Source: Saprospiraceae bacterium (GTDB taxonomy: Bacteria; Bacteroidota; Bacteroidia; Chitinophagales; Saprospiraceae). From it: DNA of 35,192 nucleotides. Shown here piece after piece: positions 24,201-31,522 of this stretch. The stretch lies in the NCBI GenBank assembly GCA_013360405.1, contig JABWBR010000054.1:1-35192 (forward strand). The letters run 5' to 3'. Below the pieces are notes generated by a model. The model was not told the origin of the DNA, made no database searches, and saw nothing but the letters and a program-made list of their open reading frames with translations. Position numbers and translations under genes: made by a program. Numbering within the stretch: the first letter of the stretch is position 1; the number at the start of each line of letters is the position of its first letter.

Positions 24201-26725
24201 GCAACTTTGCCTACACCTGGACACGAATCAGCGACGGTACGGTAGTTGGCAATTCTGCTAACGTGCTGCAACTTACCGCCGGCGACTATTCTGTAGACGT
24301 AGTTGATGGCAACGGCTGTAGCCAGGCTACCGCTGTCACCATCGGACAGCCCCAGGCCATTAATGTATCTATTGCAGCTACCTCGCCATTGTGCAATGGT
24401 AGCGCCGATGGTTCGGCTACGCTCACCATATCTGGCGGCTCGTCGCCCTATAATTATCAATGGAGTGATAGCGGCGCCCCTACGGATACCCGCAACGATT
24501 TGAGCGCGGGCAACTATTTGGTTACAGTCACCGATGATAATTCGTGTTTAGCAATTATCAACATCGTGTTAAGCGATCCTATTGCTTTGCAAGCGGCATT
24601 AAATACTTTGCCCACGAGTTGCAACGGCGGCAATAACGGCCAGGCTGCGGTGCAAGTAACGGGAGGAACAGGCTCGTATTCCTATTCCTGGGCCAACGGA
24701 CTAATGACCCCGGCTGTTAGCGGCTTGAGTGCAGGCCCCGTAAGCATAACGGTAACTGATGCCAACGGCTGCCAAACAACTGCGCAAGGCACTGTCAGTC
24801 AACCCACAGCTATCAGCCTTACCACCAGCAAGCAAGACCCCTCTTGTTTCGGCTTTGGCGACGGCCAGGCAACAGTGACTGCCGGCGGCGGAGTGGGTGG
24901 TTATCAATACTTGTGGAATTCGGGCCAGACGACGGCCACCGTCGTCAATTTGTTTGCAGGCTTGACCGTCGTAACGGTCACCGATGCCAACGGCTGCCAG
25001 ACGTCTACCAGCGTGACGCTGGGACAACCCACGGCGCTTACCGCTACGGCCGCCGATGGCCTCGTAAGCTGCAACGGCGCCTCTGACGGAAGCGTCACAG
25101 TAAGCCCCGCAGGCGGTACTACACCCTATAGTTATTTGTGGAATGATCCTAACGCGCAAAATACCGCTACGGCCAGTGGTTTAACCCTTGGTACATATAG
25201 CGTGACCGTCACAGACGCCAACGGCTGTCAGGTTACGTCAAGCGCTATTGTAGACGGCACCCCCGCCATTGTTTTGGCGCTAACCGCTACCGATGTCAAT
25301 TGCAACGGCGGCAACGACGGTTCTATAGTAGTAACAGCCACCGGTGGCGCCGGCAGCTATACCTACTTGTGGAGCGCCCCCGGAATCGGCAGCACTTCTA
25401 CCCCCATCAACCTGACAGCGGGCAATTATTCGGTAACCGTAAGCGATATCAACGGCTGCGTGGCAGATGCCAGTGCTTTCATCAATCAACCTTCGGCCTT
25501 AGTACTCTCCGCAGGACTTACTCCCGCCTTGTGTGCCGGAGAACCCAGCGGCGCGATCAACCTGGTGGTACAGGGAGGTACGGCGCCATACACTTATTTG
25601 TGGACAAACGGCGCTGATACGGAAGACGTTACCGGACTGACAAGCGGCAATTATCGAGTGACCGTCACCGATGCCAACAATTGCGAGACTACCCTGGCCG
25701 ACTTTATCGCAGAACCTCCAAACCTTCAAACTTCGTTTGATATTACCGATATCACTTGCTTTGGAGAAATTACCGGCGCTGTCGAAGCCACGGTAGTGGG
25801 CGGCGTTCCGCCGTACCAATTGACCTGGTCAAATAACCAGACGGGATTGGAATTAAACCCTGTGCCGGCAGGAGATTACACCTTGCAAATCACCGACGCC
25901 AACGGCTGTAAACTCGAACAAACCGCAACAGTGGCCCAGCCTGCCGAACCCGTCAACGCCATCGTCAAACCCGAAGACGTAGTCTGCTTTGGGCAGAACA
26001 ACGGCACTATTCAGATCACCGCAGCAGGAGGCACGCCGTTTTATACCTACAGTCTCGATGGCAACCAGTTCAGTGGATCCAATATCTTCATCGGCCTGGA
26101 GCCGGGTACTTACAACGTGTACGTTCGCGACGCCAGGGGCTGTCAATTCCTGTCGGATGCCGTCGTTATTGCCGAACCGGAAGAATTGACCATTAGTCTA
26201 GGCGATAATTTTAATATAAAATACGGGGAAACATTTAACTTCAATCCGACCATAACAGGCTCCGTAGGCAACATTCAGTACGAATGGTCACCTGCCGATA
26301 CCTCCATATTGAGTTGTTTGGATTGTGGGTCGCCGCTGGTAGACATCACTGATCAGACGAGCTTTGAAGTGCACATTACCGATGAGAAAGGCTGCGAGGC
26401 GGAAGATCTCATCACCGTTTATGTAATAAAAGACAACACCGCATACGTGCCCACGGGCTTCACGCCCAACGGCGACGGCCTCAACGACCGGCTGTTGGTG
26501 CACGGCAAGCAGGATATCACAGTAGTGCGTTTCCGCGTATACGACCGCTGGGGTGAAATGGTATACGAAGCCAAAGACTTCCCTGTCAACGACCAAGCCT
26601 CCGGCTGGGACGGCAACTTCCGCGACAAACCGCTCAACGGCGGCGTCTTCCTCTGGCATCTTGAGGTGGAATACGTGGATGGCGCCAGGGAGGTGTTCAG
26701 GGGGGAGACGACGTTGATCAGGTGA
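21245..26725 (+). CDS. Giant T9SS type B surface protein with 12 SprB-type repeats
   Basis: This 1826-aa surface protein has a signal peptide to about residue 26 (cleavage near LDA|QP). A choice-of-anchor L-type domain spans about 35-290 (GLVMTTGAA, FRYVFGSEEYPEFACS, NDIFGFFISGPG, YDGYTDVFTA). A Calx-beta-like segment is at about 295-395, a proprotein-convertase P-domain-like module at about 444-587 (IDDLDIYLISP, GTWRLQLID) and PKD/Fn3-like linkers at about 595-725. Residues about 732-1648 hold 12 SprB repeats of about 76 aa, each with C-x-G-x-x-x-G near the start and V-T-V-T-D-x-N-G-C near the end. A PKD-like piece precedes a CHU_C/gliding-motility C-terminal type B tail (from YVPTGFTPNGDGLNDRL). 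Relatives include the SprB gliding adhesin; a role in adhesion or gliding is inference. Confidence 0.92.
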   Translation: MRRLPIARILLFLFCCVCALQKLDAQPLEVTNAPPITPQNLITNVFLGEGVEVISVDYFGANKSVGFFKYGIDEVGIERGLVMTTGAAVTQGAFETGVNSTGNAFASVDNMSAFSDPDLQAIAGGLNIYNVTKYVITFKPIADTLRFRYVFGSEEYPEFACSAYNDIFGFFISGPGITGPYANNAANIALIPGTNLPVRINNVNSGMVGAAGNINNCTPPNGSLNYSQYYNDNNGSNVLPSYDGYTDVFTAEAIVVPCQEYTIKLVICDVSDSAFDSGVFLEAKSFGTGSLNVEATTVSLDGSIAEGCSPGTLTFSLPTPTESDLFIDYQIIGTAQNGIDYEFIPADLFIPAGDSILTIPIIAIEDGIAEAPETLVLDVQRDVCNRDTITIFIKDNQLVAPDLGLDQSVCAGTEIQLDGTLNVPVPEPPCFTNDNDLLITPTNVPRFSDITVGGVLPPILGPGVIRSVCIDSLSHRWIDDLDIYLISPDDQFIELTSDNGGNGGNGLAMDYYLHTCFTTDAPLPINFPGPFAPPSAVPFTGNFLPEGVWSDLWDGNNKSTNGTWRLQLIDDTNSLEGTLHSWTICFNPAYEINYEWTPSAGLSCTDCPNPLVTPQLTATDYVLRAYDSYGCEVTDSIAISAIPVLTPPDVSCGTATESTVAVFWDDIPGALGYEINIDNSGWVSPNNGLSHDVSGLVTSQSVTFQVRALGDCPGDITTITCDALPCTPASLSASTTDASCNGGADGAVTITPTGGLAPFNYTLGGQSNTTGSFANLPAGNYVATVGDASGCNAPVQFTIGEPAALALTAVATPALCNGSADGSATFIVNGGAGPYAFSWSSMSVDSVATGLSAGTYDVTITDANGCPSVSSVAIDEPTALQASTSPVDVSCFGLADGEATAIATGGTGAYNYLWDAAAGTQNTATATGLVAGTFVVTVTDDNGCQATSSATINQNPAVQISASAVDATCNGAPDGQASVSASGGDGNFAYTWTRISDGTVVGNSANVLQLTAGDYSVDVVDGNGCSQATAVTIGQPQAINVSIAATSPLCNGSADGSATLTISGGSSPYNYQWSDSGAPTDTRNDLSAGNYLVTVTDDNSCLAIINIVLSDPIALQAALNTLPTSCNGGNNGQAAVQVTGGTGSYSYSWANGLMTPAVSGLSAGPVSITVTDANGCQTTAQGTVSQPTAISLTTSKQDPSCFGFGDGQATVTAGGGVGGYQYLWNSGQTTATVVNLFAGLTVVTVTDANGCQTSTSVTLGQPTALTATAADGLVSCNGASDGSVTVSPAGGTTPYSYLWNDPNAQNTATASGLTLGTYSVTVTDANGCQVTSSAIVDGTPAIVLALTATDVNCNGGNDGSIVVTATGGAGSYTYLWSAPGIGSTSTPINLTAGNYSVTVSDINGCVADASAFINQPSALVLSAGLTPALCAGEPSGAINLVVQGGTAPYTYLWTNGADTEDVTGLTSGNYRVTVTDANNCETTLADFIAEPPNLQTSFDITDITCFGEITGAVEATVVGGVPPYQLTWSNNQTGLELNPVPAGDYTLQITDANGCKLEQTATVAQPAEPVNAIVKPEDVVCFGQNNGTIQITAAGGTPFYTYSLDGNQFSGSNIFIGLEPGTYNVYVRDARGCQFLSDAVVIAEPEELTISLGDNFNIKYGETFNFNPTITGSVGNIQYEWSPADTSILSCLDCGSPLVDITDQTSFEVHITDEKGCEAEDLITVYVIKDNTAYVPTGFTPNGDGLNDRLLVHGKQDITVVRFRVYDRWGEMVYEAKDFPVNDQASGWDGNFRDKPLNGGVFLWHLEVEYVDGAREVFRGETTLIR

Positions 26726-26726
26726 T

Positions 26727-26822
26727 AATGTTGTCGGTTGTCGGTTGTCGGTTCTCTGTTATCCGTTTATTATCTTTGTCAAATGAATTTTAACAGAGAA
26801 CTGATAACCGACAACAGATAAC
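26727..26822. repeat. Tandem/inverted array (word GTTGTCGGTTCTCTGTTATC)
   Basis: Left part: TTGTCGG repeated three times (26731-26750), then GTTCTCTGTTATC. Right part: TAACAGAGAAC (26791-26801), which pairs perfectly over 11 bp with 26751-26761, followed by GATAACCGACAACAGATAAC. The 29-nt loop contains a promoter -7 box. The array begins a few bases after the stop of the giant gene (26723-26725) and ends within 7 bp of the asparaginase ATG, so it fills the gap. Confidence 0.88.
26745..26778 (+). promoter_or_regulatory. Promoter for the asparaginase gene, inside the repeat
   Basis: TATCTTTG (26771-26778) is a perfect -7 box; TTG at 26745-26747 is 23 bp upstream and belongs to the TTGTCGG word. 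The -7 box lies in the loop of the inverted repeat, and the ATG follows 50 bp downstream (26829). Confidence 0.5.
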
Positions 26823-26828
26823 AAAACA

Positions 26829-27836
26829 ATGAGCACATCCAAACTCGCCATATTCACGGCGCTATTTGCCTTCGCCTGCTCGCGCCCCGGGGCCGAGCAA
26901 CAAAAAAAACACGAATACGCCATCGTCATTCACGGTGGGGCGGGCACCATTCTGCGCGAAGAAATGAGCCCTGAAAAGGAAGCGGCCTACAAAGCCGCCC
27001 TGAATGCCGCCCTCGACATTGGAGAAAAAATACTTAGAGACGGCGGCAGCGCTATGGATGCTGTGGAGCAAACCATCCGCTCGCTCGAAGACAACCCGCT
27101 CTTCAATGCCGGTAAAGGCGCCGTGTTTAACCACGAGGGCAAAAACGAACTCGACGCCTCGTTTATGGACGGCGTTACGCGTAACGCAGGCGCCGTGGGC
27201 GGCGTGACTATCGTTAAAAACCCAATTACCCTGGCGCGAGCAGTCATGGAGCAATCGCCGCACGTGATGCTCACCGGCCGGGGCGCCGAGGCCTTTGCTA
27301 TCGAAAACGGCATCGATACTGTCGCTCCCTCCTACTTCTTCACCCAGGAGCGCTGGGATGCCCTGCAGCGCGCAATAGCGGTTGAAAAACAAAAAGAAAG
27401 CGGCAAACCCGCCAAAAGCAACCACAAAATGGGCACCGTGGGCTGTGTGGTCCGCGATAAACAGGGCAACCTCGCCGCCGGCACCTCCACCGGCGGCATG
27501 ACCAACAAGCGATGGAACCGTCTGGGCGACTCGCCTGTCATCGGCGCCGGCACCTTTGCCGACAACAATACCTGCGCCATCTCCTGCACCGGTCACGGCG
27601 AATTTTTCATCCGCTATGTCGTCGCCTACGACGTAGCGGCCCTCATGGAATACAAAAACCTCTCCTTAGAAGACGCCGCCAACACCGTTGTCATGGACAA
27701 ACTCGTCAAAGCCGGCGGCGAAGGCGGCCTCATCGCCGTGGATAAAAACGGCAACGTGGCTATGCCGTTTAACAGTGAGGGGATGTATCGCGGTTATTCG
27801 CGGCCAGGGGAGCGGGTGGTGGAGATTTATAAGTGA
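26829..27836 (+). CDS. Isoaspartyl peptidase / L-asparaginase (Ntn hydrolase, type 2 family), exported
   Basis: The precursor autocleaves to an alpha/beta enzyme that hydrolyses isoaspartyl dipeptides and L-asparagine. The autocleavage and nucleophile residue is Thr203 in NHKMGTVGCVV; downstream are AAGTSTGGMTNKRWNRLGDSPVIGAGTFA and CTGHGEFFIR, typical of the substrate pocket. IVIHGGAGTI near residue 33 and NPLFNAGKGAVF near 94 are further family motifs. The N-terminus (MSTSKLAIFTALFAFACSRPG) is a signal sequence and probably a lipoprotein signal (FAC), so the enzyme is likely periplasmic or membrane-anchored; the lipobox is not ideal. The stop TGA is part of the first GTGACGGC word of the following repeat. 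Confidence 0.92.
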   Translation: MSTSKLAIFTALFAFACSRPGAEQQKKHEYAIVIHGGAGTILREEMSPEKEAAYKAALNAALDIGEKILRDGGSAMDAVEQTIRSLEDNPLFNAGKGAVFNHEGKNELDASFMDGVTRNAGAVGGVTIVKNPITLARAVMEQSPHVMLTGRGAEAFAIENGIDTVAPSYFFTQERWDALQRAIAVEKQKESGKPAKSNHKMGTVGCVVRDKQGNLAAGTSTGGMTNKRWNRLGDSPVIGAGTFADNNTCAISCTGHGEFFIRYVVAYDVAALMEYKNLSLEDAANTVVMDKLVKAGGEGGLIAVDKNGNVAMPFNSEGMYRGYSRPGERVVEIYK

Positions 27837-28148
27837 CGGCCTGGGAAAAATCCCGGTTGGTGACGTCCTTGGAGCATCTTTGGAGGTGACGGCAGGGAAA
27901 TGACTTGGTTGGTGACGTCCTTGGAGTATCTTTGGAGGTGACGGCAGGGAAATGGCTTGGTTGGTGACGTCCCGGGACAATCCCAGGTGGTGACGGCTTA
28001 GTATGTTTTCCTTCCAAGCCGTCACCATCTGAGATCCTCCCCAGCCGTTACCTTGTCACCCACAGGTTCAGTTCCCCGTCGTCACCCCCCAAGGCGCTCC
28101 GTTGCCGTCACCTTGTCACCAACAGGTTCAGTTCTCTTTCGTCACCTA
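27833..28148. repeat. Left flanking repeat block of the Rpn module (word GGTGACGGC)
   Basis: The gap is filled with GGTGACGGC/GGTGACGTC words and the complementary GCCGTCACC. A 52-bp unit is duplicated in tandem (27869-27920 and 27921-27972, two differences). The segment 27922-28061 matches 28715-28854 on the other side of the Rpn fragment in the same orientation, with 126 of 140 identical and no gaps. Further GCCGTCACC and CCGTCGTCACC words run up to the Rpn stop. GGTGACGGC at 27988 can pair with GCCGTCACC at 28018. No real gene is seen here. Confidence 0.92.
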
Positions 28149-28685
28149 CTATGATAGTCCAAGTTCTTTCGCTATTTTCGCTACTTCCTCTACCGGCATG
28201 CCGAGGAAATCGGCTACCTGTGGGGCCTTTATTCCGGCGAGCAGCATTTTTCGGGCGGATTCGCGTTTTTCTGCTTCAGCGTGAAGGCGCTCTTGTGTTT
28301 TTCCAACTTCAACACCTTTTTCAACCCCTTTCTCAATGCCCTGTTGCATGCCTTGCTGGTACAGATAATCCGTTTCTATGTTGTAAGTAATGGGCATATC
28401 GTTAATTATTTTTGCGGTTAACTTTTCCAATTTACGCAATCTCGCCAAAATAAACAACTGGCTGAGGTATCTCGAAAGTTCGCTCGGGTTATTACATACC
28501 AGCCTGAGCCGTTGTACAATATAACGCAACACTACTTCTGTTTGTTTCTTGGGAAAACGGGCCAGAATCGCCAGCAGAATTACTTCGGGGATTTGTGAAG
28601 CCAGCAATTGGTTGACATCGAGTTTGTAGATGTTTATGAGGTGAAAGCCGGTGAAGACCTGAGCTGTGGGTAATTGCGTCTGCAT
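28149..28685 (-). pseudogene. C-terminal fragment of an Rpn-family (PD-(D/E)XK transposase-like) protein
   Basis: The 178 codons match the C-terminal half of Rpn/'recombination-promoting nuclease/putative transposase' proteins. Visible are TGFHLINIYKLDVNQLL, PEVILLAILARFP, a helical middle, the hallmark M-Q-Q-G-I-E-K-G-V-E-K-G segment and a C-terminal helix-turn-helix-like end (MLLAGIKAPQVADFLGMPVEEVAKIAKELG). Full-length members are about 280-320 aa and carry an N-terminal PD-(D/E)XK nuclease; here that half is missing. In frame upstream of the ATG (28683-28685), a TAA occurs five codons away (28698-28700), and the sequence changes directly into the right repeat block. It is therefore a truncated gene, either dead or a surviving C-terminal product. 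Confidence 0.75.
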
Positions 28686-28906
28686 CCCAGGAGTGCCTTA
28701 GGGGGTGACGGCTTTGGAACATCTTTGGAGGTAACGGCAGGGAACCGGCTTGGTTGGTGACATCCCGGGAAAATCCCAGGTGGTGACGGCTTAGGATGTT
28801 CTCATTCCAGGCCGTCACCATCTGAGATGCTTCCCAGCCGTTACCTTGTCACCACCTGGGTTATTTCCCTGCCGTCACCAACTAAGATATTCCGGGGAGG
28901 TCACTC
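28686..28906. repeat. Right flanking repeat block of the Rpn module (word GGTGACGGC)
   Basis: The block holds one copy of the 140-bp element (28715-28854, 90% identical to 27922-28061), preceded by GGGGTGACGGCTTTGG and followed by further CCGTCACC words up to 28888. GGTGACGGC (about 28781) and GCCGTCACC (about 28811) form an internal inverted pair, as in the left copy. The block ends 8 bp or so before the stop of the next gene (28907-28909). The Rpn reading frame ends abruptly at the block edge. Confidence 0.92.
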
Positions 28907-30613
28907 CTAAAACCTCAGCACCGCCCTGATATCCTCCTCGTTTCGCAGCGGCTCGGCGGCCACCTTCATCACAACGGTTTGAGTCTTTCGGCCTTTGTGT
29001 TCCGTATTCGATTGGCGGACAAGCGCTATGCGGTTGTCGTCGGTGACGAGCCAGATCAGGTGGGCATCATCGCTGGGCAGGGCCAGGGCCGTTTTCTCGG
29101 TAGCGAGGAAGCGGTGTACCGTATTGTGTGTTTTGCCGGCGAAATAGGCAGTACGAGGGGTAAACGTCTCGCCATTTTCATCAACAAACTTCAAATTGAG
29201 TTTTTCTTCGCCTACGGGAAGGGGCCGGTCGCAGTTCCACACGCCGAGTTGGTGCGCCTTAAAGCGGCTGATCACCTTGGCAAGCAGAGCTGGTTTGCCT
29301 TGCGGGGCGCCGGCTTCTGCCAGTCGTTCGGTGAAAGCCTCATCGAGGAAGCGGGTTTCATCAGCTTCTTGCTGGAGCAGGGTTTCCCGGCGCGCTTTGA
29401 GCTGCGATTCGCGGTAATCCATTTGCGATTCGTACTCTGCCAGGTTAGCCTCGTATTGCGACATGGCCTGCTCATAGGCTTCGCCCACCAACACGGGATT
29501 GACGATAAGCTGTAGCTGGCGATTATCATTAATTAGCGTCAGGGTATAATCCCACTCGTTGATCGGCTTGAGGCGCATGCGCTCCCAGGTGACCTTGAAC
29601 GCGTTTTCGTCGTAGGGTGGGCTTTGTGGCGAAATTTGCCAGATGGCGTCTTTCAGTTTGCGGGTCAGGGCAATTTCTTCGTCGTTATCGCCTTCAAAGT
29701 CAAAATTTTCATCCTGGAAATTCAGCTCAATGGTGGGCTGCCCGCTCATCTGACGCTGCGGCTTAACCGGCGCTATCGGTTTGGGCGCCATGGCTTCCAA
29801 TGCGGCAAGTTGTGCGTCGTAGCTTTTCTCCAGCGCCTGACGCGATTCGAGCCATTCTTTTTGGATGTCGGAATATGCGGACTGTCCGGCGTCGAGTTTT
29901 TCTTCCAGCACTTCCAGGCGGGCCTCTTCGCGGTAGGCCCAGTTGCGGTTCATGGTATCGAGGGTATATATGGAATAATGGGGTAGGGGGGCATCCAGGG
30001 TAGTGCGGATGTGGGTAACCAGCTCCACCTGGATTTCCTTGCCCGGCGCCATTTGCAGGCGTTCGCCGTTTTGCTCGGCATAAATTTCTACCATGCCGAT
30101 GGATTCGAGGTAGAATTGCCGGCCCGCAGAGTCGTAATTCATCGGAATACCTGAGAGGAAGAAATCGACAAAGTCGTGCAATTCGCGGTAGTGGATGGCT
30201 ACGTCGCCTTCTACAAGCTGGCCGCGGTCGTTCATAAACGCGGCGGCGGGGACAACCAGCCGGGAGCCGCTTTCGTATTCGTAGACGCCACCCTGGTTGA
30301 CGTTCATTTTATAAGAAATAAACTCGGGTTCCCATTCGCTAAGCGGCGGATTTACAAAGGGTAGTTTGGCAAAATAAGCGGATTCGGACTGCGGCGAAGA
30401 GGCGCCGTTCCAGATATTGAATATCATAAGCAGTGCCAAAGCGGCAGCTGCTGCAAGCGCAACATAGGCCAGTTTGATCACACGGGGTCGCTTAACCTGC
30501 TGTTTGTCAGCTTCCTGATACTGCCTAAGAAGCGCGTCAAAGTCCATATGGCTTTCGATGCGTTCCCGGGAGAGGGGATCAGGATTAAGTTTAATGTGGT
30601 AGTTTTTTCCCAT
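28907..30613 (-). CDS. Single-span membrane protein, partner of an ECF sigma factor (possible anti-sigma)
   Basis: The family is not recognised. The start at 30613 (MGKNYHIKLNPDPL) gives 568 aa. About 45 cytoplasmic residues are followed by a KRPRVIK basic stretch and one transmembrane helix (about 46-67), so the N-terminus is inside. A long periplasmic part follows, with strand-rich segments (YEYESGSRLVVPAAAFMNDRGQLVEGDVAIHY) and two charged helical, coiled-coil-like regions (about 210-265 and 390-430). It lies 62 bp downstream of the sigma factor on the same strand. ECF sigma factors are often followed by membrane anti-sigma factors; the short N-terminus could bind sigma, but no zinc (H-x3-C-x2-C) or FecR-type motif is visible, so the role is inference. 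Confidence 0.7.
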   Translation of the reverse strand: MGKNYHIKLNPDPLSRERIESHMDFDALLRQYQEADKQQVKRPRVIKLAYVALAAAAALALLMIFNIWNGASSPQSESAYFAKLPFVNPPLSEWEPEFISYKMNVNQGGVYEYESGSRLVVPAAAFMNDRGQLVEGDVAIHYRELHDFVDFFLSGIPMNYDSAGRQFYLESIGMVEIYAEQNGERLQMAPGKEIQVELVTHIRTTLDAPLPHYSIYTLDTMNRNWAYREEARLEVLEEKLDAGQSAYSDIQKEWLESRQALEKSYDAQLAALEAMAPKPIAPVKPQRQMSGQPTIELNFQDENFDFEGDNDEEIALTRKLKDAIWQISPQSPPYDENAFKVTWERMRLKPINEWDYTLTLINDNRQLQLIVNPVLVGEAYEQAMSQYEANLAEYESQMDYRESQLKARRETLLQQEADETRFLDEAFTERLAEAGAPQGKPALLAKVISRFKAHQLGVWNCDRPLPVGEEKLNLKFVDENGETFTPRTAYFAGKTHNTVHRFLATEKTALALPSDDAHLIWLVTDDNRIALVRQSNTEHKGRKTQTVVMKVAAEPLRNEEDIRAVLRF

Positions 30614-30675
30614 CGTTGACAAAATTATCGCGTACATTACGATACTGTCTCTGTCCTTTTTGCTTCAATCATTCG

Positions 30676-31239
30676 TTACGTAGAAAGCCGTTTTTTCAGT
30701 CGCTCCAGGATCCGGTATGTTTTTACCTTGGCATTGCTTTCAGTCATACCGGTAATATCTGCGATTTCTTTGAAGGAGCGTTGTTCAAAAAAACGCATTT
30801 CAATCAATTCCATGTCGCCTTCCTTGAGGTCGTCGAGGGCGAGGAGCAGGGCGGCGCGCAGCGCTTCGTTGTCTTCCTCGTCAATTTCGTCGGCCATGTC
30901 GCCAATCTGAGTCTCTTCGATGCTGAGTACCCGGTTTTTTTGCTGCTGGCGAAAGTGCTGAGCTACCTCGTTGCTGGCGATGCGGAAGAGCCAGGCGGAA
31001 AATGGCACGCCTTTGAAGCTGTAGTCGCTAAGCCTTTGCATAGCTTTGAGGAACACCTGCGAACATATGTCGGCACTTAGTTCTTCACTGGCGGTACGAC
31101 GATAGATAAACCTGAAAACCATTTCGTAGTACCGCACATACAGCGGTCGAAACATAGCAGGATCACCCTGAGCAGCTTGTATTTCAAGCCACTCTTCCTG
31201 CATACGTTCGGCGGAAACAGTCTTTTTTTGGGCATCCAT
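30676..31239 (-). CDS. ECF-subfamily RNA polymerase sigma factor
   Basis: The start at 31239 (MDAQKKTVSAERM) is preferred to an ATG 54 bp upstream that would add a non-conserved hydrophobic extension. Region 2 (about residues 28-100) includes LYVRYYEMVFRFIYRRT, DICSQVFLKAMQRL and FSAWLFRIASNEVAQHFR; region 4 (about 130-183) includes ELIEMRFFEQRSFKEIADITGMTESNAKVKTYRILERLKKRL, a helix-turn-helix for the -35 element. There is an acidic stretch between them (DEIDEEDNEAL). At 187 aa it is a typical two-domain ECF factor. It is divergent from the TonB-type receptor, and the membrane protein downstream may control it. Confidence 0.92.
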   Translation of the reverse strand: MDAQKKTVSAERMQEEWLEIQAAQGDPAMFRPLYVRYYEMVFRFIYRRTASEELSADICSQVFLKAMQRLSDYSFKGVPFSAWLFRIASNEVAQHFRQQQKNRVLSIEETQIGDMADEIDEEDNEALRAALLLALDDLKEGDMELIEMRFFEQRSFKEIADITGMTESNAKVKTYRILERLKKRLST

Positions 31240-31522
31240 CCCTATGGTATTTGCCAAAATGCGACTACTTGTCAGTAGAATGGAAAACATCAAAGATAGT
31301 GGTTTGCCGTTGATTTAAGAACTACTTCCGCTCATTTACGTACCTAATTGTTACACTGTCATAATGCAGCAGGTCGAAAAAGTAACAGGATGGGGCTATG
31401 AAAATCTTTGTCCGGCGTCTTTTGCCGTTAGACCGGTATTTTGAGGCGTTTGTCGTAGATCGGGTTTTGGTTTGTAACCCGGGCAAAAAAAAAGTCGTCT
31501 CCACCTAAAATTCATTTGTGCC
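31240..31522. promoter_or_regulatory. Divergent intergenic region between sigma factor and TonB-type receptor
   Basis: This 283-bp gap has no gene and should contain the promoters for both sides. A TTCATTTG (31511-31518) resembles a -7 box, but it lies only 4 bp before the ATG at 31523, which is improbable unless the message is leaderless. No other motif was recognised, and no binding site for the ECF factor could be identified. Confidence 0.35.

Noticed and set aside
23510-24460. Minus-strand open frame of 316 codons within the giant gene
   Set aside because: It is antisense to the SprB repeats, whose biased codons leave the complement open. Its product is Arg/Gly/Ser-rich and has no recognisable domain.
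27666-28028. Minus-strand open frame of 120 codons in the left repeat block
   Set aside because: It is made of translated repeat words and overlaps the asparaginase gene; the 28492-28821 frame on the other side shares the same repeat-derived start, as expected of repeat translation.
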